Assembly (NCBI RefSeq): GCF_036346855.1
Contig: NZ_CP107841.1
Location: 2,546,001-2,610,000, forward strand
Direction of reading: 5' to 3'
DNA: 64,000 nucleotides
DNA from: Streptomyces europaeiscabiei
GTDB lineage: Bacteria > Actinomycetota > Actinomycetes > Streptomycetales > Streptomycetaceae
A model generated the notes under the pieces. The model ran no database searches, was not told where the DNA came from, and worked only from the letters and a program-made list of their open reading frames with translations. Both the position numbers and the translations under genes were made by a program. Positions 37,577 through 49,352 of the stretch are shown piece by piece (the stretch's first letter is position 1; every line of letters begins with the position of its first letter).

Positions 37577-37607
37577 GCGCCCATGACCACCTTGGGAGGC
37601 TGTGCGC

Positions 37608-37982
37608 ATGTCCATGCGCTGTCTCATCGTCGATGACAGTGCACCGTTCCTGGAGGCTGCCCGTACGCTGCTGGAGCGCGACGGGATCCGCGTCGTCGGC
37701 GTGGCCTTCACGGGCGCGGAGGCGCTGTCACGGGCCGCGGAACTGGCCCCGGATCTCGTCCTTCTGGACATCGACCTCGACGGCGAGAGCGGCCTGGAGC
37801 TCGCGCCGAGGCTCGCGCGCACCGCCGCGCCCGTCATCATCCTCACCTCCACGCACCCGCTGGACGACATCCGAGAACTCGTCGCCGCCAGTCCCGCCAG
37901 GGGATTTCTGCACAAGTCGAAGCTCTCGGGGCAGGCGCTGCGGGACCTGCTGAGGCCTGATCACGGGTCCTCGGTGCATTGA
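37608..37982 (+). CDS. Stand-alone receiver-domain protein
   Basis: Single-domain response regulator (124 aa). Acidic-pocket Asp9/Asp10 (IVDDSAPF), phosphoacceptor Asp54 (LLDIDLDGESG), the Thr/Ser switch in ILTSTHP and the conserved Lys in FLHKSKL are all present, and no output domain follows. ATG 37608 is chosen because GGGAGG (37594-37599) lies 8 bases upstream; GTG 37602 is too close. It is divergent from the lipoprotein-kinase operon and may act as a phosphate sink or connector for that kinase. Confidence 0.88.
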   Translation: MSMRCLIVDDSAPFLEAARTLLERDGIRVVGVAFTGAEALSRAAELAPDLVLLDIDLDGESGLELAPRLARTAAPVIILTSTHPLDDIRELVAASPARGFLHKSKLSGQALRDLLRPDHGSSVH

Positions 37983-38203
37983 GGATCTTGCCGATGGTGT
38001 CCGGCCATGTCACGCGTCAGGTGTTGTCGGGACCTGGTCAACACGCTTCAATGCGGGGGAACTCGGGGCAAGGAACTCCGTCGTACGGATGTGAAGACGG
38101 ACGGCCGTCCAGGCCACCGGCGGCCCGAGCGTCCACCGGGCGCCCCATCGGCCCGTGCTGTCCGACCACCCGTCGCGCTCTCGTCTACAGAAAGGCCCCC
38201 TGC

Positions 38204-39181
38204 ATGCGGCACGCCACAGAGCACGCGGACCTCGCGGCGGTCACGGACGTCGCCACGGACGCCGCCGCGGCGGAGCTGGAGTCGGCCCTGCGGGGCGGCC
38301 CCTTCCATGTCGCGCTGCGCGCCGCGATCGCCGCCCGCGGCCTGCCGCTGCAGCGCGTGCAGCACCATCTGTCGCGCTACGGGGTCAAGGTCGGTGTCAC
38401 CAGCCTCAGTTACTGGCAGCAGGGCGCCCGGCGTCCGCAGCGTCCCGAGTCGCTGCGGGCCGTGCGAGCCCTGGAGGAGATCCTCCAGCTCCCGGACGAG
38501 TCGCTGATCCGGCTGCTCGCCCGGGCCGACGCGCACCCCGGCCCGGAACGCCCCGCCGGCCGCTCGTACCGCTCCGTCGTGGAGGCCTCCGGCGTGCTGG
38601 AACGACTCCTCACCGAACTGGACGTGCCGCTCGACGGCGGTGTCCACACCGTCGGCCACCACGAGCGGGTCCGCGTCGGCCCGTGCCGGGAGCTGCTGGG
38701 CCACGAGTCCCAGCACATCGTGCGCGCCCACCGGGACGGCGTGGACCGCTTTGTCGCCGTCCATCACGGCGACCCGGGGTGCGCGCCGGAACGGATGGCC
38801 GTCCGTGCCCTGGAGAACTGCCGCTCCGGGAGGGTGCGCTGGGACCGGGAGACCGGTGTCCTGGTTGCCGAACTCCTCTTCGACACCCGGCTGCGCAGCG
38901 GCGACACGTTCCTCTTCCGCTACGGCTTCGACGACGGCACGGCCGGTGTCTGCACCGAGTACGTCCGCGGCTTCCGCTCCACGGGGGGCCAGTACGCCCT
39001 CCAGGTCCGCTTCGACGAACGGGCCCTGCCCCTGCGCTGCCACCGCTTCAGCCAGCACTCCGCCGCGGCCCCCCGCAGCGGCCGGCAGCCCCTCCCCCTG
39101 AGCGGCCTCCACCGCTCGGTCCACCTCGTCGAACCACGGGTACGGCCGGGGACCGTGGGGATCGGCTGGGACTGGGAGTGA
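38204..39181 (+). CDS. XRE-like helix-turn-helix protein, Streptomyces-conserved
   Basis: 325-aa protein with an N-terminal lambda-repressor-like helix-turn-helix region (FHVALRAAIAARGLPLQRVQHHLSRYG, then SLSYWQQGARRPQRPESLRAVRALEEIL). It continues into a long beta-rich C-terminal domain without a family I recognise (GDTFLFRYGFDDGTAGVCTEYVRGF, QVRFDERALPLRCHRF). ATG 38204 gives a natural N-terminus; the preceding 220 bp contain no gene. It is probably a transcription factor with a ligand-binding or protein-interaction domain. Confidence 0.8.
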   Translation: MRHATEHADLAAVTDVATDAAAAELESALRGGPFHVALRAAIAARGLPLQRVQHHLSRYGVKVGVTSLSYWQQGARRPQRPESLRAVRALEEILQLPDESLIRLLARADAHPGPERPAGRSYRSVVEASGVLERLLTELDVPLDGGVHTVGHHERVRVGPCRELLGHESQHIVRAHRDGVDRFVAVHHGDPGCAPERMAVRALENCRSGRVRWDRETGVLVAELLFDTRLRSGDTFLFRYGFDDGTAGVCTEYVRGFRSTGGQYALQVRFDERALPLRCHRFSQHSAAAPRSGRQPLPLSGLHRSVHLVEPRVRPGTVGIGWDWE

Positions 39182-39280
39182 CCGGCCCGGAGGTACGGGC
39201 CGGCGCCTAGGTGGCCGGCCGTCGCGGTGCGCTCCATTGCGATACTTTCCGGCCGAGAGCCCCGAGAAAGGACCCTCTTC

Positions 39281-40192
39281 GTGATCGTCGTCGCCGGTGA
39301 AGCCCTGATCGACCTGGTCCCGCAGGGTGTGGGCGCACTCGTGGATCTGAGGCCGGCGCGCGGCGGCGGCCCCTACAACACGGCCGTGGCACTCGGCCGT
39401 CTCGGCTCCCCCACCGCCTTCTGTTCGCGGGTGTCGTACGACGCCTACGGCGAGGCCCTGCTCAGCGGCCTGAGTGACGCGGACGTGGACGTGACGTCCG
39501 TGCAGCGCGGCCCCGAGCCGACGACCCTCGCCCTGGCCTCGATCGGCGAGGGCGGCTCCGCCCGGTACTCCTTCTACGTCGAGGGCAGCGCCGACCGCCT
39601 GTTCGAGGTCCCGGCCCGGCTCCCCGTCGGCACCCGGGCCGTCTCCTTCGGCACCTGCTCACTCGTCCTGGAACCCGGCGCCAGTGCGTACGAGAAGTTG
39701 CTGCACGCCACCGCCGCCCAGGGCGTGTTCACCGCCCTCGACCCCAACATCCGGCCGGGGCTGATCCCGGACGCGGACGCCTACCGGGCCCGCTTCACGA
39801 GCTGGCTGCCCTCGGTGTCGTTGCTCAAGCTCTCCGAGGAGGACGCGGAGTGGCTGGGTGGCACTCCACGCCTGTGGCTGGGCTCCGGCCCCTCCGCCGT
39901 CGTCGTCACCCGCGGCGGCAACGGACTGACCGTCCACACCCGCGCCGGATCCGAGCACTCCGTACCGGGCGAGAAGATCGACGTCGTCGACACCATCGGC
40001 GCCGGTGACACGGTCAACGCGGCCCTCCTCCACGGCCTGTCGACCCGGGCCGCCCTCTCCGACACGGCCCTCGCCGCCCTGGGCGCCGACGACTGGACCC
40101 GCTTGCTCCGCTTCGCCGCCCGCGCGGCGGCGATCACCTGCTCCCGGGCGGGCGCGGAGCCGCCCTACGCGGCAGAGGTGGGCGAAGCCTAG
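39281..40192 (+). CDS. PfkB-family carbohydrate kinase
   Basis: Ribokinase/PfkB sugar kinase (303 aa) with the N-terminal signature GGGPYNTAVALGRLGSP, ALDPNIRPGLIPD and the C-terminal catalytic motif DTIGAGDTVNAALLHGL containing the general-base Asp. GTG 39281 follows GAAAGGA and gives the normal start VIVVAGEALIDLV. Fructokinase is the closest functional guess because of the GEALIDLVP beginning, but the substrate is not fixed by sequence. Confidence 0.92.
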   Translation: MIVVAGEALIDLVPQGVGALVDLRPARGGGPYNTAVALGRLGSPTAFCSRVSYDAYGEALLSGLSDADVDVTSVQRGPEPTTLALASIGEGGSARYSFYVEGSADRLFEVPARLPVGTRAVSFGTCSLVLEPGASAYEKLLHATAAQGVFTALDPNIRPGLIPDADAYRARFTSWLPSVSLLKLSEEDAEWLGGTPRLWLGSGPSAVVVTRGGNGLTVHTRAGSEHSVPGEKIDVVDTIGAGDTVNAALLHGLSTRAALSDTALAALGADDWTRLLRFAARAAAITCSRAGAEPPYAAEVGEA

Positions 40193-40232
40193 GCGCGCGC
40201 ACGCGGCGGCGTCCTGACCAGGCCGGTCGGCG

Positions 40233-40259
40233 GAGCCCCTCGGCCCGCGGGGGGGCTTC
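40233..40259. terminator. Weak hairpin between convergent genes
   Basis: AGCCCC (40234-40239) pairs with GGGGCT (40252-40257) around a GC-rich loop, between the PfkB kinase and the convergent MmyB-like regulator. Confidence 0.4.
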
Positions 40260-40272
40260 GCGTGCGCCGCGT

Positions 40273-41127
40273 TCAGCCGCTGACCGCGCGCAGAGCGCCC
40301 GGTTTACGGCCGTTGAGGTGGTCGAGGGCGATGGCCGTGGCCTCGTCGGCCGGGAGGTGGACCATGAGGCGCTGGCCGTCGTCCGGCAGGGCGAGCGTCT
40401 CGTACGACAGACGCAGCCGTCCCGCCTCCGGGTGCTCGACGAGATCCGTGCCGTTGCGCAGCGGCATGGCCGGTACGCCCTTCAGCCGCAGAGTGAACCG
40501 GGCTCCCGCGGTGACCGTCAACTCGTCGGCCAGGGCGGCGACATGCGGGTCGTGCAACGGGGCCTCGTGGCGCAGATGGGCGACCTGCTCGTCGGCGAGC
40601 CGCTCCCAGCCCGGGTACACCGCGCGGGCCCGCTCGTCGGTGAACAGATAGCGCATGACGTTGGGCGGGTCGCCGTCGAGGAGCCCGAGCGGGCGGGCGA
40701 ACCGCTCGTAGCCCGAGGTGTGGGCCACGATGTCGCCGAGCCAGTTGAGCAGCACGGCCGGGGTGGGCTCCAGCCTGTCGAGGAGGGCCCGCACGGTCGG
40801 CCGTACGGTGTGGGCGGGCGGGACGACCGCCGGGCAGAGCATCTTGTCGTGGCCGCTCTCCTTGGCCAGCCGGCGCAACAGGGTCCGGTCCGGCACCCGC
40901 AGGCACAGCGCGTCCGCGAGAGCGCCGAGCACCTGGGACGAGGGGTTGCGGTCGCGGCCCTGTTCCAGCCGGGTGAGGTACTCGACGCTGATCCCGGCGA
41001 GGGTGGCCAGCTCGGCGCGGCGCAGGCCGGGTGCGCGGCGGCGGGGGCCGGTGGGCAGCCCCACCTCGGCCGGGGTGATGGCCTCGCGGCGGCTGCGCAG
41101 GAAGGCGGCCAACTCGTTGTCACTCAC
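40273..41127 (-). CDS. XRE regulator with MmyB-like ligand-binding domain
   Basis: 284-aa regulator of the MmyB type. The N-terminal helix-turn-helix contains the family hallmark RRRAPGLRRAELATLAGISVEYL and TRLEQGRDRNPSSQVL. The C-terminal PAS-like ligand-binding domain includes PAVLLNWLGDIVAHT, DPPNVMRYLFTDERAR and HPEAGRLRLSYETLALPDDGQRL. It is divergent from the YceI gene, 100 bp away, an arrangement in which such regulators typically control the divergent neighbour. Confidence 0.92.
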   Translation of the reverse strand: MSDNELAAFLRSRREAITPAEVGLPTGPRRRAPGLRRAELATLAGISVEYLTRLEQGRDRNPSSQVLGALADALCLRVPDRTLLRRLAKESGHDKMLCPAVVPPAHTVRPTVRALLDRLEPTPAVLLNWLGDIVAHTSGYERFARPLGLLDGDPPNVMRYLFTDERARAVYPGWERLADEQVAHLRHEAPLHDPHVAALADELTVTAGARFTLRLKGVPAMPLRNGTDLVEHPEAGRLRLSYETLALPDDGQRLMVHLPADEATAIALDHLNGRKPGALRAVSG

Positions 41128-41227
41128 CCGTCGAACGTACAGGGTGTGCCGCCGCTGAGGGTGGCCCTCGCGCTACCACTCTCGGCCCGGCCTCCCTCAC
41201 GGGTGTGGAACGCCGGATGGTGGAGAC

Positions 41228-41800
41228 ATGACTCCGAACGACGCGCCGCAGGCGCCGACCGTCTCCGCTCTGCCCCTGTCCCCCGGCCACTGGGAACTCG
41301 ACCCGCTGCACTCCGCCGTGAACTTCACGATCCGGCACCTCGGGATCGCCAAGGTGCGGGGCCGGTTCGAGCAGTTCACAGCCGAGTTGCACGCCGGTGG
41401 GACGGTCGACGACGTGCGGGTGGGCGCGGAGATCGCCCTCGCCTCCCTAGACACCGGGAACCCTGACCGGGACGCGCACACACGCTCGGCCGATCTGCTC
41501 GACGTCGAGAAACGTCCGACGATGACCTTCCGCTCGACGCGGGTGCGCGGGGCGGGCGAGGAGTGGTCGATGGAAGGGGAGTTGACCATCGGGGACGTGA
41601 CCCGCCCTGTGACGCTCGCCGTCGAGTTCGGCGGGCTCGTGGACTCCCCCGGGGACGGTCGCAGGCACGCCGGCTTCGAGGCGACGGGTGAGATCCGGCG
41701 CAGCGACTACGGGCTGGACTTCGGGGCCGGTCTTCTCGGTGATGTTGTCAAGGTGCAACTGGACATGCAGTTCGTCGAACCCGAGAGCCAGGAGGGCTGA
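41228..41800 (+). CDS. YceI-family polyisoprenoid-binding protein
   Basis: 190-aa lipocalin-like protein with the family start HWELDPLHSAVNFTIRHLGIAKVRGRF, the middle motif SLDTGNPDRDAHTRSADLLDVEK and SDYGLDFGAGLLGDVVKVQLDMQF at the end. No signal peptide is seen, so it is cytoplasmic, as in most actinobacterial versions. It probably binds an isoprenoid lipid or hydrophobic ligand. It is regulated from the divergent promoter shared with the MmyB-like gene and ends at a strong terminator. Confidence 0.92.
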   Translation: MTPNDAPQAPTVSALPLSPGHWELDPLHSAVNFTIRHLGIAKVRGRFEQFTAELHAGGTVDDVRVGAEIALASLDTGNPDRDAHTRSADLLDVEKRPTMTFRSTRVRGAGEEWSMEGELTIGDVTRPVTLAVEFGGLVDSPGDGRRHAGFEATGEIRRSDYGLDFGAGLLGDVVKVQLDMQFVEPESQEG

Positions 41801-41836
41801 CTGCTGCAGGGCCAGGGCGGCTGAGAGAAGAACGAG

Positions 41837-41869
41837 CGGTGGCCCGCGGGGAGTTCCCGCGGGCCACCG
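41837..41869. terminator. Bidirectional terminator between yceI-like gene and uvrA
   Basis: A perfect 14-bp stem (41837-41850 with 41856-41869) and a 5-base loop, followed on the plus strand by AACTTTTCC, between convergent genes. Confidence 0.9.
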
Positions 41870-41908
41870 AACTTTTCCCGATATGGCAGGACCTGTCGCT
41901 CAGCCGCC

Positions 41909-44977
<3,069 letters not shown>

Positions 44978-45164
44978 GCCGGTCCGCACCTTTCTTGAGT
45001 GAGTGACAGGGGCCAAGGACCCCGTCTTCCACAGACTAGGGGGAGCCACTGACAGCGCCGGTCCTGTTTCCCCGTTCCACAACAATCCCGGGCCTTCCAG
45101 CATGCCCGACGCCGCACCCGACCATATAGCACGTGCATTCGATTTGCGGGCGTGGCCGGACTCC

Positions 45165-45193
45165 TTCACCCGAAGGTGTGGCGGGGCTAGGGT
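45165..45193 (+). promoter_or_regulatory. Candidate promoter giving a leaderless mRNA
   Basis: TTCACC (45165-45170), a 17-bp spacer and TAGGGT (45188-45193) end 7 bp before ATG 45201, so transcription would begin at or next to the start codon. No ribosome binding site is apparent. Confidence 0.45.
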
Positions 45194-45200
45194 CGGCGGC

Positions 45201-45887
45201 ATGATGGATCACGCACGTGACCTGGCCTCTGTACGTGAAGCGACGGACCGGCTCCTCAGCGCAGCAGCCGCACTGGACAACGCGGCCGTGACCGACCCGT
45301 CACGGCTGCCCGGCTGGACCCGCGGCCACGTCCTCGCCCACCTCGCCCGCAACGCGGACGCGCTCGTGAACGTCCTCGAAGGGCGCCCCATGTACGTCTC
45401 CGGGGAGGCCCGGGACACGGACATCGACCGGGACGCGCCACGCGCCCTGAAGACCCAGCTCGCCGACGTGCGCGACAGCGCGGACCGCTTCCAGGACGCC
45501 GCCTCGGCCCCCGGGGACCGGTCCCGCACGGTCGAGCTGCGCAACGGGGTCACGGACTCCGCGTCCCGGGTGCCGTTCCGGCGCTGGATCGAGGTGGAGA
45601 TCCATCACGTGGACCTGGGGATCGGGTACGAGCTGGAGGATCTGCCGGAGGAGTTCGTGGAGCGGGAGATCGACTTCCTCGTCGACCGTTTCACCGGTCA
45701 TCCCGAAGTGCCGTACACCCGTGTTACGGACGGCACGCGCGCGTGGACCACCGGTAGCGCCGCTTCCGGCCCCGGAGTGACTGTGACCGGAGCCGCGCCG
45801 GCGCTCCTCGGCTGGCTCCTGGGCCGCCGCGACGGCTCCGCGCTGCGCGTGGAAGGAGGGGCTCTCCCTCCGCTGCCCCCGCTATAG
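45201..45887 (+). CDS. Maleylpyruvate isomerase-like mycothiol-dependent protein
   Basis: 228-aa protein of the mycothiol-dependent maleylpyruvate isomerase (DinB-like) superfamily. The N-terminal four-helix bundle includes [20 protein letters not shown], and [16 protein letters not shown] supplies the metal-site histidines. The C-terminal small domain follows [18 protein letters not shown]. It lies 9 bp before the MBL hydrolase gene and is probably cotranscribed with it. Mycothiol is the actinobacterial thiol, so a thiol-transfer or detoxification role is likely; the substrate is unknown. Confidence 0.88.
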   Translation: MMDHARDLASVREATDRLLSAAAALDNAAVTDPSRLPGWTRGHVLAHLARNADALVNVLEGRPMYVSGEARDTDIDRDAPRALKTQLADVRDSADRFQDAASAPGDRSRTVELRNGVTDSASRVPFRRWIEVEIHHVDLGIGYELEDLPEEFVEREIDFLVDRFTGHPEVPYTRVTDGTRAWTTGSAASGPGVTVTGAAPALLGWLLGRRDGSALRVEGGALPPLPPL

Positions 45888-45896
45888 GCTGCCATC

Positions 45897-46550
45897 ATGA
45901 CGTACAGCGGAGCGGTGAAGGTCGGCGGTCCTGCGGATGTGCACGAGCTGCGGGACCTGATGATCTCCAAGGTCGCGGTCGGCCCGATGGACAACAACGC
46001 GTATCTGCTGCGCTGCCGGGCCACGGACGAGCAGCTGCTGATCGACGCCGCGAACGACGCCGCCACCCTGCTCACCCTGATCGGTGACGACGGGATCGCG
46101 TCCGTCGTCACCACGCATCGGCACGGCGACCACTGGCAGGCGCTCGCCGAGGTCGTGGCTGCCACCGGCGCCCGCACGTACGCGGGCCGGGACGACGCCG
46201 AGGGCATCCCGGTGGCGACCGACGTCCCCGTCGGCGACGGCGACACGGTCCGGGTGGGGCGCGTGGAGCTGACCGCGCGCCATCTGGTGGGCCACACGCC
46301 GGGTTCGATCGCCCTGGTCTACGACGACCCGCACGGGCATCCGCATGTCTTCACCGGGGACTGTCTCTTCCCGGGCGGCCCTGGCCGGACAACACGTCCG
46401 GAAGAGTTCAACTCCCTGATGGGCGGCCTGGAGACGAAGCTGTTCGACGTCCTGCCCGACGAGACGTGGATCTACCCCGGCCACGGCAACGACACCACCC
46501 TCGGCACGGAGCGGCCCCACCTCGCGGAGTGGCGCGCACGAGGCTGGTAA
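45897..46550 (+). CDS. MBL-fold metallo-hydrolase (glyoxalase II-like); 3' end is an integration site
   Basis: 217-aa metallo-beta-lactamase-fold hydrolase with the metal motif THRHGDHW, further ligands in LVGHTPGSIAL and FTGDCLFPGG, and the terminal His in YPGHGNDTTLG. The likely substrate is a thioester such as an S-acyl mycothiol, suggested by its partner gene. The gene is intact. Its last 60 codons, from FPGG onward, recur at 51853-52036 and in a diverged form at 60196-60382, marking this 3' end as the insertion point of the island that follows. Codon choice matches core genes. Confidence 0.93.
   Translation: MTYSGAVKVGGPADVHELRDLMISKVAVGPMDNNAYLLRCRATDEQLLIDAANDAATLLTLIGDDGIASVVTTHRHGDHWQALAEVVAATGARTYAGRDDAEGIPVATDVPVGDGDTVRVGRVELTARHLVGHTPGSIALVYDDPHGHPHVFTGDCLFPGGPGRTTRPEEFNSLMGGLETKLFDVLPDETWIYPGHGNDTTLGTERPHLAEWRARGW
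46367..46377. mobile_element. Putative attachment-site core, copy 1 (left end)
   Basis: CTTCCCGGGCG within the FPGG codons of the MBL gene. The same sequence, or one differing in the first base, starts the homologous segments at 51853-51863 and 60196-60206, while the DNA before it differs in all three places. Confidence 0.55.
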
Positions 46551-46563
46551 CCCGTCCGACGAC

Positions 46564-46598
46564 GACCGCCCCCGTTTCGAACCGAAGCGGGGGCGGTC
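46564..46598. terminator. Terminator after the MBL hydrolase gene
   Basis: GACCGCCCCCG (46564-46574) pairs perfectly with CGGGGGCGGTC (46588-46598). A shortened version of the same hairpin follows the second MBL 3' copy (about 52054-52082), showing that the terminator was duplicated with the gene end. Confidence 0.85.
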
Positions 46599-46848
46599 GC
46601 GCGTTCAGGCACGTCGACGCTCGGGCAGCGAAGCCACCCGACAGGAACATGCAGAGGGTCCCGGGAAGACGTCTCGCGCCACGCCGGCATAGCGGCACGC
46701 TCTCGCCCGGCAAGATGCGTACGCCGCCCGCCGACACCAGCGCCCACGCCGCAAGGTGATCGACCGGCCGAGGTCCTCCGGGGCCCGCTTCCCCCCGCCT
46801 TACCTCGATACGGCGGGAGCGTGCGAGACCGCCAGGAGCGAGCAGCAG

Positions 46849-47090
46849 ATGCCGAGGAAGCAGGCGACCACGGCGCAGAAGGCCCGCCGACGCCAGGCGG
46901 CCACCGGCGAGAAGTACACCGCCGCCCTCCGCGCCCGGGCCACGGGCCCAGTCCGGCACCGTCAGTTCAGTGCGCGCGGCACGGGCTGGGCGCCCATCAT
47001 CGAGCGTGCCGAACGCAGGCTCGTCGAGGTCCGGCCCGGTCACCCCGCGCCGGACCGGGGAGAGAAGTTCGGTGACCTGTGCTGGAAGGG
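46849..47090 (+). pseudogene. Possible truncated basic protein gene
   Basis: From ATG 46849 the sequence encodes MPRKQATTAQKARRRQAATG and further KYTAALRARA, resembling the N-terminus of small basic Streptomyces hypothetical proteins. The frame then runs without a stop into antisense DUF2267 sequence, so the original gene is probably cut off around 47090. The flanking 46600-47150 has no other supportable gene. Confidence 0.3.
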
Positions 47091-47154
47091 CACGCCATGG
47101 CCCCAGGCCCCGACGTATGGGCGGTGGGGTCGCGTCCGCCCCGCACGTCGCCGG

Positions 47155-47598
47155 CTACGCGGCGGGTGTGAGTTCGGCGCGGCCGAACAGCAGGGCGTAG
47201 CCGGTGGGGAGTCGGCCCAGGATGCGGGTGATGAGGTCGGGGCCGGCGTGGGCGGCGACGGCGGAGAAGACGGATCCGGTGTCCCAGCGGGTGGTGGCCA
47301 GGGAGGCGCCGGTGCGGGCGGCGAGGTCCTTGACGAAGGCCCAGCCGGTCAGGGGCTGGGGGTCGGGGATCTGTGCGGTCAGGACACGTGCGGCCTCCGG
47401 GGGCAGACAGGCGGCGAGATCGACACGTTCGTCGCCGGTGAGCCGGCGCCCCAGGCCCGAGAGGACCAGGCGGACGGCTTCGTCGGCTCGCTCACGCGTG
47501 GGGTAGGCGCCTTCGTAGCGGACCTTCTCCAGCATCTGCTCGTACGCCGTCGAGTACGAGTGCCGGTGCTCAAGCGGTTCGCGCACGTCGGTGATCAC
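47155..47598 (-). CDS. DUF2267 protein, second copy
   Basis: 147-aa cytoplasmic protein of the DUF2267 family. The N-terminal helix pair contains YEQMLEKVRYEGAYPTRERADEAVRLVLSGLGRRLTGDERVDLAACLP, and the family ending is LITRILGRLPTGYALLFGRAEL. Its C-terminus closely matches the neighbouring copy (LGQILLQLPVGYDLLFGRP), so the two arose by duplication. GTG 47598 is used. It is in line with DUF2267 copy 1 and hsp20, and is probably cotranscribed and stress-induced. The molecular function of the family is unknown. Confidence 0.82.
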   Translation of the reverse strand: MITDVREPLEHRHSYSTAYEQMLEKVRYEGAYPTRERADEAVRLVLSGLGRRLTGDERVDLAACLPPEAARVLTAQIPDPQPLTGWAFVKDLAARTGASLATTRWDTGSVFSAVAAHAGPDLITRILGRLPTGYALLFGRAELTPAA

Positions 47599-47655
47599 TG
47601 CGGTGCATGCCTTTCATGGGAGCCAGGGTGCCGGTGCGCGGCACCGAGGTATGGG

Positions 47656-48051
47656 TCAGGTGGGCCGGGGACGGCCGAAGAGGAGGTCGTAGCCGACGGG
47701 GAGCTGGAGCAGGATCTGCCCCAGCAGGTCATCGCCGACGGCGTCGGCGACGGTGGACAGCACGGCGCTGACGTCCCAGGTGGCGGTCTGCTCGGTGGCG
47801 CCCTCGATCCAGGCGGCGGTCGCCCGGACGAACCGCTCCGGGGGTAGCGGTTCGGCGCTCTGCAGCGGGTTGAGCAGGATCAGGGCGAAGCCCTCCGGCA
47901 GGCGCGCCGCGAGCTGGGCGCGGACTTCGCCGACCAGGTGCGCGCCGAGCAGGGCGAGCACCACGCGGGCCGCGCGCTCGGCTTCCTCCGCGGTGCCGTA
48001 TTCGCCGCGTTCCTTCACGTTGTCGAGGAACGCTTCGCGTCGCAGAGTCAT
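47656..48051 (-). CDS. DUF2267 protein, first copy
   Basis: 131-aa DUF2267 protein (REAFLDNVKERGEYGTAEEAERAARVVLALLGAHLVGEVRAQLAARLP, then LLQLPVGYDLLFGRPRP). ATG 48051 lies 13 bases after AAGGAGG; the GTG at 48063 would sit directly on that site. It is about 100 bp downstream of hsp20. DUF2267 proteins are frequently encoded beside Hsp20 and other stress genes in actinobacteria, which suggests a role in stress protection, but no activity is known. Confidence 0.82.
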   Translation of the reverse strand: MTLRREAFLDNVKERGEYGTAEEAERAARVVLALLGAHLVGEVRAQLAARLPEGFALILLNPLQSAEPLPPERFVRATAAWIEGATEQTATWDVSAVLSTVADAVGDDLLGQILLQLPVGYDLLFGRPRPT

Positions 48052-48153
48052 GTCGGCCCCCACGCCTCCTTGTTTCTCGGACTGCCACGGGAGGGCGGAG
48101 GACGGGGTGAGGGGGAGATCAGGTGCCCGTCCTCCGCACCGGTCCGTCCGGTG

Positions 48154-48585
48154 TCAGCCGGAGATCTCCTTGCGGCCGGTCCCGACGCCGATGGAGATCT
48201 TGCGGGGCTTGGCGCGCTCGGCGATCGGGATGCGCAGGGTGAGCACGCCCGCGTCGTAGTCGGCCTTGATGTGCTCGGTGTCGAGGGTGTCGGCGAGCAC
48301 GATCTGGCGGGAGAACACGCCCAGCGGCCGCTCGGACAGCTCCATCTGTACATCGTCGGCCTTCGTCACCGGCCGCCGCTCGGCCTTGACGGTGAGCATG
48401 TTCCGCTCGACGTCGATGTCGATCGCGTCCGCGGTGACGCCGGGAAGGTCGAAGGCCACCACGTACTCGTCGCCCTCGCGGTAGGCGTCCATCGGCATCG
48501 CCGACGGCTTCGACCAGGTACCCGGGCCCATCAGCTGCTGCGTCAGCCGGTCCAGCTCACGGAAGGGGTCAGTGCGCATCAACAT
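48154..48585 (-). CDS. Hsp20/alpha-crystallin small heat-shock protein
   Basis: 143-aa ATP-independent holdase chaperone. The alpha-crystallin domain runs from [29 protein letters not shown] to [21 protein letters not shown] and contains the conserved A-x-x-x-G-V-L motif. The short N-terminal arm [18 protein letters not shown] is typical of the Streptomyces Hsp18 group. ATG 48585 follows GGAGG by 10 bases. It is divergent from its probable regulator across a promoter region with a clear palindrome. Confidence 0.93.
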   Translation of the reverse strand: MLMRTDPFRELDRLTQQLMGPGTWSKPSAMPMDAYREGDEYVVAFDLPGVTADAIDIDVERNMLTVKAERRPVTKADDVQMELSERPLGVFSRQIVLADTLDTEHIKADYDAGVLTLRIPIAERAKPRKISIGVGTGRKEISG

Positions 48586-48651
48586 CGTGAAAACACCTCC
48601 AGCAGGTTCAGGCAGTTACTGCCAATGCGCCTCACTGACACCGTTGTAACA

Positions 48652-48695
48652 TGTCATCCAATGGATGACAAACACGATGTCGTCTACATGATGAC
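48652..48695. promoter_or_regulatory. Palindromic operators between hsp20 and its regulator
   Basis: TGTCATCC (48652-48659) and GGATGACA (48663-48670) form a perfect 8-bp inverted repeat with a 3-base centre. A second imperfect copy, GTCGTC-TACAT-GATGAC, lies at about 48679-48695. Their place between divergent genes suggests binding by the adjacent regulator. Confidence 0.7.
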
Positions 48696-48713
48696 GATCC
48701 GAGGGAGGTGTCT

Positions 48714-49352
48714 GTGACCACAGCCGACCAGCCGGCCACGACCAGCACGAACGCCCACAGCCCGGCGTCGTTCCTCGCCGCCGTGGCGGCCCTGAACGCC
48801 ATAGACGGCGCCCTGCGCGACGCCCATCGGGACTCTCCGGACATGCCCGACGGGGCCGGACCTGGTCCCGGGCCGGAGCAGGCGCTGGCCTCCCTGATGC
48901 TGCTGCGGCAGGTGCGCGAGCTGCTCGCCGGATGGGAGACCGGCCTGATCGAAACCGCCCGCGACGCGGGCGCCAGCTGGGCCGACCTCGCTCACCCCCT
49001 CGGCGTCGCCAGCCGTCAGGCAGCCGAACGCCGCTACCTGCGCGGCCGGCCCGGCCCCGCCGGAACCACTGGCGAGCAGCGCGTGACGGCCACCCGCCAG
49101 GCCCGTGCCGTCGAACGCACCACCGCCGCCCGGGCCCGTGCCAACGCCGCCGACCTACGCCGCATCGCGGGCCAGATCACCGCCCTCACCGACCTGCCCG
49201 CCGCCGCTCGCCGCCCGCTCGACAAGCTCCACGCGGCCCTCGCCCACGACGACCCCGCCTACCTCCTCGCCCCCCTGACCGCCACCCGCCCCTACCTGGC
49301 CGCCGCCCACCCCGACCTCGCCGCCCGGCTCGACACCCTCACACCCCCCTGA
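48714..49352 (+). CDS. Putative HSP18 transcriptional regulator
   Basis: 212-aa basic, helix-rich protein. The region LLAGWETGLIETARDAGASWADLAHPLGVASRQAAERRYLRGR looks like a helix-turn-helix that recognises DNA, followed by an Ala/Arg-rich helical tail. Proteins of this kind, encoded opposite hsp18-type genes, are named HSP18 transcriptional regulators. GTG 48714 is chosen because GGAGG (48704-48708) is 5 bases upstream. It is expected to bind the TGTCATCC palindrome and control hsp20 and possibly the DUF2267 genes. Confidence 0.75.
   Translation: MTTADQPATTSTNAHSPASFLAAVAALNAIDGALRDAHRDSPDMPDGAGPGPGPEQALASLMLLRQVRELLAGWETGLIETARDAGASWADLAHPLGVASRQAAERRYLRGRPGPAGTTGEQRVTATRQARAVERTTAARARANAADLRRIAGQITALTDLPAAARRPLDKLHAALAHDDPAYLLAPLTATRPYLAAAHPDLAARLDTLTPP

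Noticed and set aside
45020..45190. Possible SOS/LexA box upstream of uvrA
   Set aside because: ATCGAATGCACGTGCT resembles only half of an actinobacterial LexA site; the second half-site is missing.
47091..47847. Continuation of the plus-strand frame that starts at 46849
   Set aside because: It is antisense to the two DUF2267 genes and has no features after about residue 80.
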